A DNA stretch of 64,000 bases from Pseudomonas serbica (GTDB taxonomy: Bacteria; Pseudomonadota; Gammaproteobacteria; Pseudomonadales; Pseudomonadaceae), in the NCBI RefSeq assembly GCF_028823535.1, contig NZ_JAQIYM010000014.1, positions 62,001 to 126,000 of the forward strand. Direction: 5' to 3'. Shown here one piece after another: positions 1-8,696 of the stretch. Position 1 is the stretch's first letter, and the number at the start of each line of letters is the position of its first letter. The notes beneath the pieces were generated by a model. The model did no database searches. It worked only from the letters and a program-made list of their open reading frames with translations, and was not told the DNA's origin. Position numbers and translations under genes: made by a program.

Positions 1-652
1 TCCGGTCTGCCACTTCGCCTGCAAAACGCATTTCATGGGTGACGATCAGCATTGTCATATGCTCGGCCGCGAGCTGCTTCATGACTTGATTGACCTCTTC
101 GACGAGTTCAGGGTCCAGTGCCGATGTGGCCTCATCGAACAGCATGACTTTTGGCTGCATCGCCAGCGCCCTGGCGATGGCAACGCGCTGCTTCTGCCCC
201 CCTGACAGTCGAGAAGGATACTCATCGAATTTGTTGGCCAGCCCAACTTTTGACAAATATTCCATTGCCAACTCACGAGCTTCTTTCTTCGAAAGCCCTT
301 TAAGCTTGATCGGGCCAAGGGCTATATTTTCATACACGGTCAAATGCGGGAATAAATTGAAGTGCTGGAATACCATGCCCATCTGCTGGCGCACAGCGTT
401 TATATGCTGTTCAAACGCACGACCTTTCAACGCCCGATTGACTTGCTCACCCTCTAGCCAGATCTCGCCATCGTTCAAAACTTCCAGGTGGTTGATTGAC
501 CGCAGGAGCGTACTTTTGCCAGAGCCACTGGGGCCTATGATAGCGATGATTTGCCCGCGAGTTACGCAGAGATCGATTCCCTTGAGTACTTCAAGTGCTC
601 CGTAGGCCTTACGAGCGCCCTTCACCTCAACCATGAATTCATTTCTGGTCAT
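1..652 (-). CDS. Polar amino-acid ABC transporter ATP-binding protein (partial, C-terminus off the left edge)
   Basis: ATPase of a type-3 amino-acid importer; it powers uptake through the two permeases just upstream. Reading leftward from ATG at 652 the protein shows Walker A (GPSGSGKST), the Q-loop (VFQHFNLFPH), the ABC signature (LSGGQKQRVAIARALA), Walker B (VMLFDEATSALDPE) and the switch His (VTHEM). About 217 residues are present and the last 25-30 lie outside the window. Its ATG overlaps the permease stop as ATGA, so translation is probably coupled. Substrate cannot be read from this subunit alone. Confidence 0.95.
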   Translation of the reverse strand, partial: MTRNEFMVEVKGARKAYGALEVLKGIDLCVTRGQIIAIIGPSGSGKSTLLRSINHLEVLNDGEIWLEGEQVNRALKGRAFEQHINAVRQQMGMVFQHFNLFPHLTVYENIALGPIKLKGLSKKEARELAMEYLSKVGLANKFDEYPSRLSGGQKQRVAIARALAMQPKVMLFDEATSALDPELVEEVNQVMKQLAAEHMTMLIVTHEMRFAGEVADR

Positions 653-1308
653 CGTGACATCTCTACCTTACTTTCGAGAAGATGCAAGCCAGCCTCGAGA
701 ACAAGATTGGCTGCATAATAAATAACCGCGACCGTCAGATAAAACTCAAACGGGCTATAGGTCTCGCTTACTGCAAGTTGCGCGCTATATACCAATTCGG
801 CAATTCCGATGATAGAAACCAGTGAAGTATCCTTGAGCAGGACAATCATGTTATTTCCAAGCGGCGCAATAGTCCTGCGCAGCGCTTGCGGCACGATGAT
901 GTAGCGCTGAGTCTGTCCACGACTGAAGCCTATGGACCGGGCACCTTCAATTTGACCAGGGTCTACTGACATCACACCAGCACGAATGACGTCGGCATTG
1001 TAGACGGCGAAGTGCAGGCTAAGGCCTATGATGCCAGCCACCAGTGCAGGAATATCGATCCCCACTTGCACAAGGCCGTAATAGATCAAATACAACTGAA
1101 GCAGGAGTGGGGTCCCCATGAGCAGCCAGGTCATAAAGCGCACGGGTAGCGCCAGGATTTTAGGCGCATAAAGAACGATCAGTGCAAAGGCTACCCCGGC
1201 GATCAAGCTCAATACGCTTGAGCTTAGAAACATCACGACCGTCCACCAAAGGCCCGTCGCCAGTAATTCGGAATAGGGAGTAACGATACTAAGATCCAGG
1301 TTTTGCAT
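649..1308 (-). CDS. Polar amino-acid ABC transporter permease (HisM/GlnP family), second permease
   Basis: Inner-membrane permease of a PAAT-family amino-acid importer, about 219 residues with several hydrophobic segments. The EAA loop is visible (EGARSIGFSRGQTQRYIIVPQA), which docks on the ATPase. The reading frame is open further upstream to 1356, but the ATG at 1308 is preferred: it is preceded by GAGAG, lies 10 bp after the previous gene's stop, and gives the usual family length. It forms a heteropair with the permease at 1319-1966. Confidence 0.93.
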   Translation of the reverse strand: MQNLDLSIVTPYSELLATGLWWTVVMFLSSSVLSLIAGVAFALIVLYAPKILALPVRFMTWLLMGTPLLLQLYLIYYGLVQVGIDIPALVAGIIGLSLHFAVYNADVIRAGVMSVDPGQIEGARSIGFSRGQTQRYIIVPQALRRTIAPLGNNMIVLLKDTSLVSIIGIAELVYSAQLAVSETYSPFEFYLTVAVIYYAANLVLEAGLHLLESKVEMSR

Positions 1309-1318
1309 CTGAATGCTC

Positions 1319-1966
1319 TCACCTTGCCGCGAAGCGATTATCGAGGTAGTCAACAATAAATCTAACCGAATAGACCATCACGATATAAAGCAATGCAGAC
1401 ACCATGAAAATCTCAAAAGGCTTGTACGTTGAACTGATAAAACGTTGCGCTGTATAGGACAGTTCAACAACGGAGATCGTCGACACCAACGCAGACCCTT
1501 TTATAAGCGCGACAGCATTTACGCCCAACGGCCTTATCATCAGCTTTGCCGCTTGTGGCAGCTTGATAAGCCATAAAGTTTGCCCGCGCCCAAAACCAAT
1601 TGAACGTGCGGCTTCTTCCTGACCAGGATCAACGTTGATGATTGCGCCACGGATCGATTCCGCCATGTAGGCCGCGATGTTCAGGCCCAAGCCGATCACG
1701 CCGGCGGCAAACGGCTCCAATTCAAGTCCGACCTGCGGACCACCAAAGTAAATAATGAATAGCTGAACCAGACAGGGAGTGCCGCGAAAAACACTGATGT
1801 AGATTCTTGCGAGGCTGCGAAATATAAGAAAAGTGGACAAGCGCGCAGCAACCAACACGATAGCGACCAGGAAACCCAGCAGGAGTGCAAGTACCGAGAT
1901 TTGCACCGTAATCCAGGACGCTTCCAGGAAAAACGGGAATGTACGCTGTATGAGTGTCAGATCCAT
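1319..1966 (-). CDS. Polar amino-acid ABC transporter permease, first permease
   Basis: Inner-membrane permease of the same importer, about 215 residues. The EAA motif (EEAARSIGFGRGQTLWLIKLPQA) and the RGTP..VQLF..YFG segment are typical of the HisM/GlnP family. The frame is open to 2017, but the ATG at 1966 (MDLTLIQ) after GAGCG gives the normal length. It sits between the binding-protein gene and the second permease on the same strand, with gaps of 63 and 10 bp, so the transporter is read as one operon. Confidence 0.92.
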   Translation of the reverse strand: MDLTLIQRTFPFFLEASWITVQISVLALLLGFLVAIVLVAARLSTFLIFRSLARIYISVFRGTPCLVQLFIIYFGGPQVGLELEPFAAGVIGLGLNIAAYMAESIRGAIINVDPGQEEAARSIGFGRGQTLWLIKLPQAAKLMIRPLGVNAVALIKGSALVSTISVVELSYTAQRFISSTYKPFEIFMVSALLYIVMVYSVRFIVDYLDNRFAAR

Positions 1967-2029
1967 GGAAACGCTCGGAAGAGGCCGATTGACTGGCCCG
2001 ACGAAAAGTCGGGCCACGCTAAAGATGAA

Positions 2030-2818
2030 TTAGCGGATATCGTTGCCAATCCACTTCATGGAGATCTTTTCGTAGGTGCCGTCGGCGAGCATTTCTTCAA
2101 GCGCCTTCTGCATCGTCGCCTTGAGCTCGGGATTATTTTTGCGCAGGGCAATACCCATGCCTTCAATGCCACCATCGCTCTCGGGCGGCGTAATGATGCG
2201 GACCTTCTGCCCGGTCTCCTTGACTGCGACCAACACCGGAACACTGTCCATCACCAGCGCGTCGATACGACCGGCATCCAGGTCAACGAGCATTTCCTGA
2301 AGCCCCTTATACGACCTCACCTTCAAGTTGCCGCGAGCCCTGGCCCATTTATCGTGGGCATCTCCGAGCGTAACGCCAACAGTGACATCTTTAAGATCAT
2401 CAAAGCTTTTGATCGAAGAGTTGTCCTTCACCACGATCGTACGACCAGCATGGTAATAGGGCCCAACGAAATCCACGGCCCTCTGGCGTTCCGGGGTAAT
2501 GGTCATGGACGCGATAATGGCGTCGTATTTTTTCGCAAGAAGACCCGCAATGATTCCGTCGAACGGGGTCGTGATGATCGTCACTTTTACCCCCATCCGC
2601 TCTGCCAGTGCCTCGCTGATGGAGGCGTCGAATCCGACAACCTTGTTGTTCTCGTTAACAAAGCTGAAAGGAACGTATTGGCCGCTCATCGCGATACGAA
2701 TCTCTTGGGCATCCTTAATCGACTTCAAATCATCAGCGTGAACAGCGGAGGTGAAAACCAGTGCCCCAGCCAACACGGTGGAAGTGACAATCAAGTCCTT
2801 GAGCTTTTTAATTAGCAT
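2030..2818 (-). CDS. Periplasmic amino-acid-binding protein of the ABC transporter (SBP family 3)
   Basis: Exported solute-binding protein, 262 residues, with a signal peptide of about 28 residues ending in AVHA-DD. The family-3 fold is clear: an Arg after the hinge (SMTITPERQRAVDF) expected to hold the alpha-carboxylate, and an Asp (RIDALVMDS) expected to hold the alpha-amine. The position matching Asp11 of the Lys/Arg/Orn-binding protein is Ser here (RIAMSGQYVPF), so a cationic side chain is not obviously favoured; this is inference from alignment by eye. It follows the three-domain enzyme gene on the same strand after a 211-bp gap. Confidence 0.93.
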   Translation of the reverse strand: MLIKKLKDLIVTSTVLAGALVFTSAVHADDLKSIKDAQEIRIAMSGQYVPFSFVNENNKVVGFDASISEALAERMGVKVTIITTPFDGIIAGLLAKKYDAIIASMTITPERQRAVDFVGPYYHAGRTIVVKDNSSIKSFDDLKDVTVGVTLGDAHDKWARARGNLKVRSYKGLQEMLVDLDAGRIDALVMDSVPVLVAVKETGQKVRIITPPESDGGIEGMGIALRKNNPELKATMQKALEEMLADGTYEKISMKWIGNDIR

Positions 2819-3029
2819 TGGATTGCACCTCGGAAGAATTATTATTTATTTTTTTAGGGCTCTTCACCCAGCCTTCAGGAAAAGCTTTGCACAGGCAATT
2901 CTGGAAAGCACCCAGCAAGGTGCCAGCTTGCCTGACACATTGCCGGAGTTGACCGACACTATGCCGGGAAGACAGCGTGCGACGAGACTGAGCAAGTGAC
3001 CCTGGTCGCACGCTATCGACCTAAACGAC

Positions 3030-6000
3030 TTACTGGAGTGCGGTCTTGAAGCTTTCGTCCAGGACTTCAAGCAGAAAGTCTGCATTCTTCTGACTGAAAA
3101 TCATCGACGGACGCATTTTCAGGACATTGTCATAGGGGCCTTCAGTACCGATCAAAACACCTCGTTCCCTGGCACCGTCGGCTACTTTTTTGGCCAGCGC
3201 AGTGGCTGGAGTTTTCGTATTGCGATCGGTGACAAGTTCTATCCCCAGAAAAAGACCCAGCCCGCGCACATCGCCAATTGCATCGTATCGCTGCTGCAAT
3301 TTTCGGAAGCCGTCGAGCAGATAGTTGCCCATGGTTAGTGCGTTGAGTTTCAAGTTATCGCGCTCAATTACATCGAGCACAGAAAGCCCTACCGCACAGG
3401 AAACCGGACTGCCGGCAAAAGTATTGAAATACTCCATGCCATTATTGAAGCTGTCGGCAATCTCACGCGTGGTCACGACTGCGGACATGGGATGTCCGTT
3501 ACCAATGGGTTTGCCCATGGAAACTGCATCGGGAACGACGCCTTGGGTTTCAAATGCCCACCAGTGGCTACCGACTCGACCAAAGCCGACCTGGACTTCG
3601 TCAGCCAGGCAAAGACCGCCCTCTGCCCGAACCATTGCATAAACTTCTTTCAAGTAGTTTTGCGGGAAGAACAGTTGCCCGGCGACACTTGGAATGGACT
3701 CCGCCAAAAAGAAAGCTGGGGATCTGCCTTGCTTGCGCATGATCTCGATCTGATCCGCCACACTTTCAGCGAATCGCTTGCCAAGTTCCTCGAACGGCCA
3801 GTCTTGCGCAGCTCGGTAAGCATCCGGGACAGCCGCCTCGAACACATGGCCTGCACGCCCTTTACCGGCCTTGCGCTTATATTTGTAAGGGCTGAGGTCG
3901 ATCAGCTCCTGTGTCGTGCCATGGTACGCCCAATCCAGCACAATGGCGTCGTTACGCCCCGTGTGATTGCGCGCCATACGAAGCATCAGGCTGTTTGCTT
4001 CACTGCCTGAACAGCCGAAGGAAGCGACCGCCAAACCTTCAGGTAACGTAGCGGTGAGCCGCTCTGCGTACTCCACGATATTATCGTGCAGGTATCGCGT
4101 GTTGGTGTTCAGGCGCGCAGCCTGCCGTGAAAGCGCTTGCACCACATCTGGATGAGAGTGGCCGAGATGGCACACGTTATTGAAGCAATCCAGATACGCT
4201 CTTCCAAAGTTGTCGATCAACCAAACCCCGTCACCGCGAACGAACTTGATCGGATCTGAATAGGAAATCGACAAGTTTGGAAGCAACAGTTCCTTACGTT
4301 TGGCAACGATCTCTGCCTTGGTGCGGCCGTCCTGGCTGTAGGTTTCCGGAGGAATCCCCGCGAGAGTCGATGCATCGGGAAAAAGGTCGGCCCATACATC
4401 TAGATAAGCCCGCTCACCTACGCCAATGAACTCGCTGGCTTTCAATCCGGTGTCGGTGGACATCTGAAAATGCACATGGGGAATCCACCCACCGTTTTCC
4501 GCATCTGCGCCCATGTATCCGACAAGCGCGCCAGGCTCAAGGTGGTCGCCGGGTTTGAGACGCGCCAGCGCTTCATGAGCCATGTGCCCCCAAAGTGTCA
4601 GGAAGGGTGGGCAACCTTCTGGTGAGTGCTTGAGCATGATCAAGCCACCATAGCCAAGCGGCTCGCGCTCGACCTCGACGCTCTGCACCACACCCGCAAC
4701 AGGTGTATAGAGAGGCGTGCCGGCGGGCATAATCAAATCGACACCGACGTGAATGATCCGACGCTGCCCTTCAATGAAACGCGATTCGAATGCCGCGTCG
4801 GTGTAGATGGTTCTTTCCTCGCCCCATGGTCCAATGCCAAGCGGCACCTTGTGCGCGGTGGAAAACTCATTCCACCACCGGGTTGCCTGCGCTGGACGCT
4901 GCTCGGCTGAGGCAATCGTCATCACGTGCGAAGCATCGCCGAATGGAGCAATCGCCTTGTTCATGGTGGCAGCCGATGGACGCACGATATCCGCGAAAGA
5001 CTTGCTGTTTTCCGCCACCCAGCGGCGAACCGCGCCAGCGCCTTCGATCGCGTCAAAACCACAGGCTTTGCGCAAGATTGCCGTCGCCAGTCGAGGGTTC
5101 ATGCGATCCATCCTCTCCAGGAGGCGCCAGGCCGGCGCTTCGCTGATGGCAAGGTAGGGATTGTCTTGCGCCTGGCCGTATCGCGATGCCGACAACGTGA
5201 CGCTCGTGACCAGGCGCATCGCTATGAGATTGAAGAGGACGTCGACCTCCTCCGGATGCAGAGGGTATTTCTCATGGAAACCGGCCGTGAGGGCGGCGGC
5301 CGCGCCGATTGGATCTTCCATGTCGAGAATGGAATAAGCACAGGTGATGGCAACTTCGGCAATCAGGATCGTATGGACCGCATCCCCGAAATCGATGATG
5401 CCTGAGACTTTCTGATGGTTCCCGGAGTCGACGAGGATGTTCCAGTCATTGCCATCATTGTGAATAACTTGAGTGCGCAAACGCGCGAGCTTGGGCTGAA
5501 CCGTTTTTTCGAACGTATCAATGAACCGTTGCAGAATTGCTCTTTTGCCAGCGTCTTTCACGAAATGCAGGCGTGAGCGCGAACGTGCGGCGTGACGCAA
5601 ATCCCAGTCGAGATCACGTACCGCGCCCGCGTGCATGAAACCCTGAAGTGCACGATCCACATCACCGAAAGACTGACCGAGGCTACGCATCAATTCGAAC
5701 GTACGCTCGACCTCGGCAAGCGGCGTTCCGTGCAACCAGCTGACCAGGCGAACCGCATGGGTTTCGCCAGAAGCTGCCACCGCCGAGGCGAGAAAATCAC
5801 CCTCGCGGCTTTTCTTGAGAAAGGGCACGGCAAGCTCGGGGCTGTTACTGGCAAGGTGACTGAGAATGGCCGTCTGAAACTCGCTTTCAATTCGCGGTTC
5901 CGTCGAGTTGACAACTTTCAGGATCCACCCCGCATCGGTTCCTGTCTTCAACCGATAGTTGCGGTCTCGTTCGCCGTCCAGTGGCGTGGCCGTACCGATA

Positions 6001-6077
6001 ACGTTGAAAAGCTGTTCACCGAGCTTTTCGGCATCCCCCGTCGAGAACTGGGGGGCGGGATGAGAAAGATTAGTCAT
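3030..6077 (-). CDS. Three-domain enzyme: APH-type kinase, M23 peptidase-like domain, class III aminotransferase-fold phospho-lyase
   Basis: About 1015 residues. Residues ~20-330 are an APH/choline-kinase-type phosphotransferase with the catalytic loop HNDGNDWN (~206) and the metal motif GIIDFGD. Residues ~430-550 are an M23-like domain with HVGVD (~442) and HVH (~536), the three metal ligands of this peptidase fold. Residues ~590-1010 are a class III PLP enzyme with DEVQVGFGR and the PLP lysine in SMGKPIGNG (~855). The human counterparts of the outer domains are hydroxylysine kinase and the phospho-lyases PHYKPL/ETNPPL, so phosphorylation of an amino alcohol followed by elimination is the best guess. 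ATG at 6077 is chosen for its GGAAAA site; the frame is open to 6356. A paralog lies at 13071-15983. Confidence 0.88.
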   Translation of the reverse strand: MTNLSHPAPQFSTGDAEKLGEQLFNVIGTATPLDGERDRNYRLKTGTDAGWILKVVNSTEPRIESEFQTAILSHLASNSPELAVPFLKKSREGDFLASAVAASGETHAVRLVSWLHGTPLAEVERTFELMRSLGQSFGDVDRALQGFMHAGAVRDLDWDLRHAARSRSRLHFVKDAGKRAILQRFIDTFEKTVQPKLARLRTQVIHNDGNDWNILVDSGNHQKVSGIIDFGDAVHTILIAEVAITCAYSILDMEDPIGAAAALTAGFHEKYPLHPEEVDVLFNLIAMRLVTSVTLSASRYGQAQDNPYLAISEAPAWRLLERMDRMNPRLATAILRKACGFDAIEGAGAVRRWVAENSKSFADIVRPSAATMNKAIAPFGDASHVMTIASAEQRPAQATRWWNEFSTAHKVPLGIGPWGEERTIYTDAAFESRFIEGQRRIIHVGVDLIMPAGTPLYTPVAGVVQSVEVEREPLGYGGLIMLKHSPEGCPPFLTLWGHMAHEALARLKPGDHLEPGALVGYMGADAENGGWIPHVHFQMSTDTGLKASEFIGVGERAYLDVWADLFPDASTLAGIPPETYSQDGRTKAEIVAKRKELLLPNLSISYSDPIKFVRGDGVWLIDNFGRAYLDCFNNVCHLGHSHPDVVQALSRQAARLNTNTRYLHDNIVEYAERLTATLPEGLAVASFGCSGSEANSLMLRMARNHTGRNDAIVLDWAYHGTTQELIDLSPYKYKRKAGKGRAGHVFEAAVPDAYRAAQDWPFEELGKRFAESVADQIEIMRKQGRSPAFFLAESIPSVAGQLFFPQNYLKEVYAMVRAEGGLCLADEVQVGFGRVGSHWWAFETQGVVPDAVSMGKPIGNGHPMSAVVTTREIADSFNNGMEYFNTFAGSPVSCAVGLSVLDVIERDNLKLNALTMGNYLLDGFRKLQQRYDAIGDVRGLGLFLGIELVTDRNTKTPATALAKKVADGARERGVLIGTEGPYDNVLKMRPSMIFSQKNADFLLEVLDESFKTALQ

Positions 6078-6146
6078 GGTAATTGTTTTCCAAGCCATTT
6101 TTTTCAGATAGCTTGGCACGCGAAGCCTTGGACGGCAGTAGGTATG

Positions 6147-6183
6147 CGGTCGACTTTGGCCTGCATATTGTCGGAATCGACCG
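6147..6183. promoter_or_regulatory. Inverted repeat in the divergent lrp / three-domain-enzyme promoter region
   Basis: Arms CGGTCGA (6147-6153) and TCGACCG (6177-6183) are perfectly complementary, with 30 bp between arm starts (about three helical turns). The site lies in the 139-bp divergent gap between the Lrp-type regulator and the enzyme gene. Spaced dyads of this sort suit Lrp-family dimers, so an autoregulatory operator is plausible but not shown. Confidence 0.3.
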
Positions 6184-6216
6184 GCACAAATCCGGTAGCA
6201 AATATAGGGAGTTCTG

Positions 6217-6657
6217 ATGCGCGACCTGGACACGAAAGATCGCGAAATACTCGAAATCCTGTCCAGAGAGGCTCGCATTGCCCTGAAGGCCCTGGCCGCG
6301 AGAATCGGACTTTCAAGAAGCGCCACCAGCGAGCGCGTCATCAACCTTGAGCGCAATGGTGTGATCCGAGGCTACCGGGCTGATATCGGCGAAATCGATG
6401 CCAATGTGATTCGCGCGATCCTTCTCGTTAGCCTCAAGCGCACGCCCGCAATCAGCCTGCTGGACCTGCTCGCCCAAAACTCGCAGGTACGGCGCGTCTC
6501 TTCGGTCAGTGGCCAGCTTGATCTGGTCATCGAGATCGAATCGCGAACCATCGATGATCTGAATCGGGTCAGAGATGCAGTAGCCAGCCACGAAACCGTT
6601 GAAGACATCACCACTGCTGTCGTGCTTCGACGCGATATTGATCGGCAGACTTCCTGA
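6217..6657 (+). CDS. Lrp/AsnC family transcriptional regulator
   Basis: A 146-residue DNA-binding regulator. The N-terminal winged helix-turn-helix is typical of AsnC proteins (LDTKDREILEIL, then LKALAARIGLSRSATSERV). The rest fits the RAM ligand-binding domain, including VRRVSSVSGQLDLVIEIE. It starts at ATG 6217 after GGGAG and is divergent from the three-domain enzyme. Regulators of this class usually sense the amino acid handled by the neighbouring genes, so it is the likely local control for enzyme and transporter. Confidence 0.93.
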   Translation: MRDLDTKDREILEILSREARIALKALAARIGLSRSATSERVINLERNGVIRGYRADIGEIDANVIRAILLVSLKRTPAISLLDLLAQNSQVRRVSSVSGQLDLVIEIESRTIDDLNRVRDAVASHETVEDITTAVVLRRDIDRQTS

Positions 6658-6713
6658 TTCGTACTGGTTCGAAGTCGTGAAAGAAACTGCATCCTGATAC
6701 TGTCCGAAAAACA

Positions 6714-6739
6714 AAGCCCTCGTAGCAGTACGAGGGCTT
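6714..6739. terminator. Rho-independent terminator between convergent lrp and SDR genes
   Basis: AAGCCCTCG and CGAGGGCTT form a 9-bp perfect stem around an 8-nt loop. It lies between the stop of the Lrp gene and the convergent SDR gene and could serve both strands. Confidence 0.75.
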
Positions 6740-6770
6740 AGTTGTTTCTGTTGCCAAGAAAAGCCAGGTC

Positions 6771-7481
6771 TCAATGACCCGCGCTCTGCCCACCATCAAC
6801 GTGGAGGATTTCGCCAGTGACAAACTTGGCGCCGTCCAGGTACACGACCGCGTTGGCGATGTCATCGATCTCGCCCATGTGCCCGACCGGGTGCAGTGCG
6901 CCCAGGGCGGCGTGGGTTTCTTCGCCGTGCATCGGGGTCTTGATGATGCCGGGCGATACTGCGTTCACCCGAATGCCGCGCTTGGCGTATTCGATGGCCA
7001 GGGAACGGGTTGCCGCGTTCAGGCCACCTTTGGTCAGTGAGGCCAGCACCGACGGCACGCCGTCGATGGCGTGGTCGACCAGGCTGGTGGTGATGTTGAC
7101 CACGTGGCCGCTGCCCTGTTTTTCCATCTCGGCGATGGCCAGTTGGGTGATGTAGAAGAAGCCGTTGACGTTCACCGACAACACATTGGCATAGTCTTCA
7201 GCGGTGTACGCGGTGAACGGCTTGGCGATGAAGATCCCGGCGTTGTTGATCAGGGTATCGACTCGGCCGAAACGGGCGATGGCTTCACGAATCACGCGCT
7301 GTGCAGTCTCTGGCTCGCCGATGTCGCCGGCCACGGTGAGGATGTCCGGATCGGTGGATGGCTTGATCGAGCGGGAGGTTGCGACGATCTGGTAACCGAG
7401 CTCGCGGAAGGCCTTGACCATGCCGTCGCCGAGACCTTGGGATGCGCCAGTGATGACAACGACTTTTTTCGAATTGCTCAT
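6771..7481 (-). CDS. SDR-fold protein lacking the catalytic tyrosine
   Basis: A 236-residue short-chain dehydrogenase/reductase fold with an intact cofactor motif (TGASQGLG) and NNAG. The usual YxxxK active site reads ASLTK (in VLASLTKGGL), so the catalytic Tyr is Ala while the Lys is kept; the Ser region reads NITTSL. The C-terminal GEILHVDGGQSAGH is normal for the family. ATG at 7481 has GAGG six bases upstream; an earlier GTG at 7493 is less likely. It may bind NAD(P) without normal SDR chemistry. It heads the same strand as the DsbA-like and tautomerase genes and may form one operon with them (gap 44 bp). Confidence 0.88.
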   Translation of the reverse strand: MSNSKKVVVITGASQGLGDGMVKAFRELGYQIVATSRSIKPSTDPDILTVAGDIGEPETAQRVIREAIARFGRVDTLINNAGIFIAKPFTAYTAEDYANVLSVNVNGFFYITQLAIAEMEKQGSGHVVNITTSLVDHAIDGVPSVLASLTKGGLNAATRSLAIEYAKRGIRVNAVSPGIIKTPMHGEETHAALGALHPVGHMGEIDDIANAVVYLDGAKFVTGEILHVDGGQSAGH

Positions 7482-7525
7482 GATGAACCTCACAGATAAA
7501 TGATGATTTTGAAAAAACTTTGCGA

Positions 7526-8182
7526 TCAGGCTTCGGCCGAGGCTTGTGCCATCTGTCTCAACATCTGTTCGTAGTACTCGACCGACTGGGAGCCGGACAT
7601 CAGGTGACGACCGTTGAGTACCAGGGCCGGGACCGAATTGATGCCGTGCTGTCGGTAAAACTCTTCCAGTTCACGCACCTCTTCGGCAAAGGCACCCGAC
7701 GCCAGCACCTTGCGTGCACGGGCCTCGTCCAACCCGGCTTCACCCGCCAGCCGCACGAGCGTCTGCTGATCACTCGGGTTCTGGCCTTCGCTGAAGTAAG
7801 CGCGAAGCAGGATCTTCTTCAACGCCACCTGGCGCCCTTCTTCCAGCGCCCAGAGCAACAAACGGTGAGCGTCGAAGGTGTTGTAGAAGTGCGTGCGCTT
7901 TTCCAGATCGAACTTGAAGCCGATGGCCTCGCCGCGAGCGATCTGCATCGCCTTGCCAGAGGCGACGTCCTCGGCGGTGCGTCCGTATTTGCGCATCAAG
8001 TGCTCGACGGCTTTTTCGCCTTCGGCCGGCATGTCCGGGTTCAGCTCGAAAGGCTTGTAGGTCAGCTCGACCGCCACCTCACCCGCCACGTTCTCGATCG
8101 CCTGCTCCAGCGCCGTCGCCCCCAGTGCGCACCATGGGCACACCACATCGGAGACGAAATCGATGGTCACCGGCGCCGTCAT
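7526..8182 (-). CDS. DsbA-family oxidoreductase (FrnE-like)
   Basis: A 218-residue cytosolic thioredoxin-fold protein of the FrnE group. The redox motif CPWC lies near the N-terminus (VVCPWCALGATALE), and the late loop SVPALVLNGRHLMSGSQ holds the cis-proline. There is no signal peptide, so unlike true DsbA it acts in the cytoplasm. Its ATG overlaps the stop of the tautomerase gene by 4 bp, indicating coupled translation. The natural substrate is unknown; FrnE-like proteins are often linked to disulfide or polyketide chemistry. Confidence 0.92.
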   Translation of the reverse strand: MTAPVTIDFVSDVVCPWCALGATALEQAIENVAGEVAVELTYKPFELNPDMPAEGEKAVEHLMRKYGRTAEDVASGKAMQIARGEAIGFKFDLEKRTHFYNTFDAHRLLLWALEEGRQVALKKILLRAYFSEGQNPSDQQTLVRLAGEAGLDEARARKVLASGAFAEEVRELEEFYRQHGINSVPALVLNGRHLMSGSQSVEYYEQMLRQMAQASAEA

Positions 8183-8397
8183 GACTTCCCCTCTTCCGCC
8201 AGTTGCTTGCGGTACTGGGTGGTGGTGATGCCGGCGTAACCCCAGTTATCGGTGTCGACTTCCTCGATCACGATGTGGGTCAGCTCAGGGCTTTTATTGA
8301 GGACGCGTTCCAGTGTTTCAGTGATCTCGGCAATCACTTGAGCTTTCTGCTCAGTGGTAACGCCATCGCGGGTGATGCGTACGCTTACAAAAGGCAT
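8179..8397 (-). CDS. 4-oxalocrotonate tautomerase-family protein
   Basis: A 72-residue tautomerase with Pro directly after the initiator Met (MPFVSVRI), the catalytic base of this superfamily once Met is removed. The length and the segment TEQKAQVIAEITETL match the 4-OT family. It is first in a small leftward set with the DsbA-like and SDR-like genes. The substrate cannot be deduced. Confidence 0.9.
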   Translation of the reverse strand: MPFVSVRITRDGVTTEQKAQVIAEITETLERVLNKSPELTHIVIEEVDTDNWGYAGITTTQYRKQLAEEGKS

Positions 8398-8498
8398 GAG
8401 GGAAACTCCAGTGACCTTCCCGTCGGAATGATGGGAGAGGCGTTGGAGCTCAATGTAGGGAGTTCGCGGGAGGGGATAAAGGTGGGGACGGGAACATC

Positions 8499-8521
8499 AT
8501 TAGTTACGTGAGGTAATCAAT
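8499..8521. promoter_or_regulatory. Imperfect palindrome upstream of the tautomerase operon
   Basis: An imperfect 23-bp dyad with outer ATT/AAT and inner GTTAC...GTAAT halves, about 100 bp upstream of the tautomerase start. Position and symmetry suggest an operator for a dimeric regulator; no regulator gene is adjacent. Confidence 0.3.
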
Positions 8522-8623
8522 CAAATGAATCCAGGGAGCTGCTGAACATGTCGCCGCGCACGACACGTTCCCGAGACGTGTTCTCGAAATCGCGTTATGA
8601 CGACACGAGCCACCAAGCACCCA

Positions 8624-8648
8624 CAAAAAAACCCCGAACCAGTCGGGG
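8624..8648 (-). terminator. Rho-independent terminator of the OprD-type porin gene region
   Basis: Stem CCCCGA/TCGGGG with a 5-nt loop, followed on the minus strand by a run of seven T. It lies just beyond the 3' end of the porin gene. Confidence 0.8.
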
Positions 8649-8696
8649 CTTCTTCTTTCTCAGCCTTGAATCAGGCTTCGATACCGCAAGCCGTCA

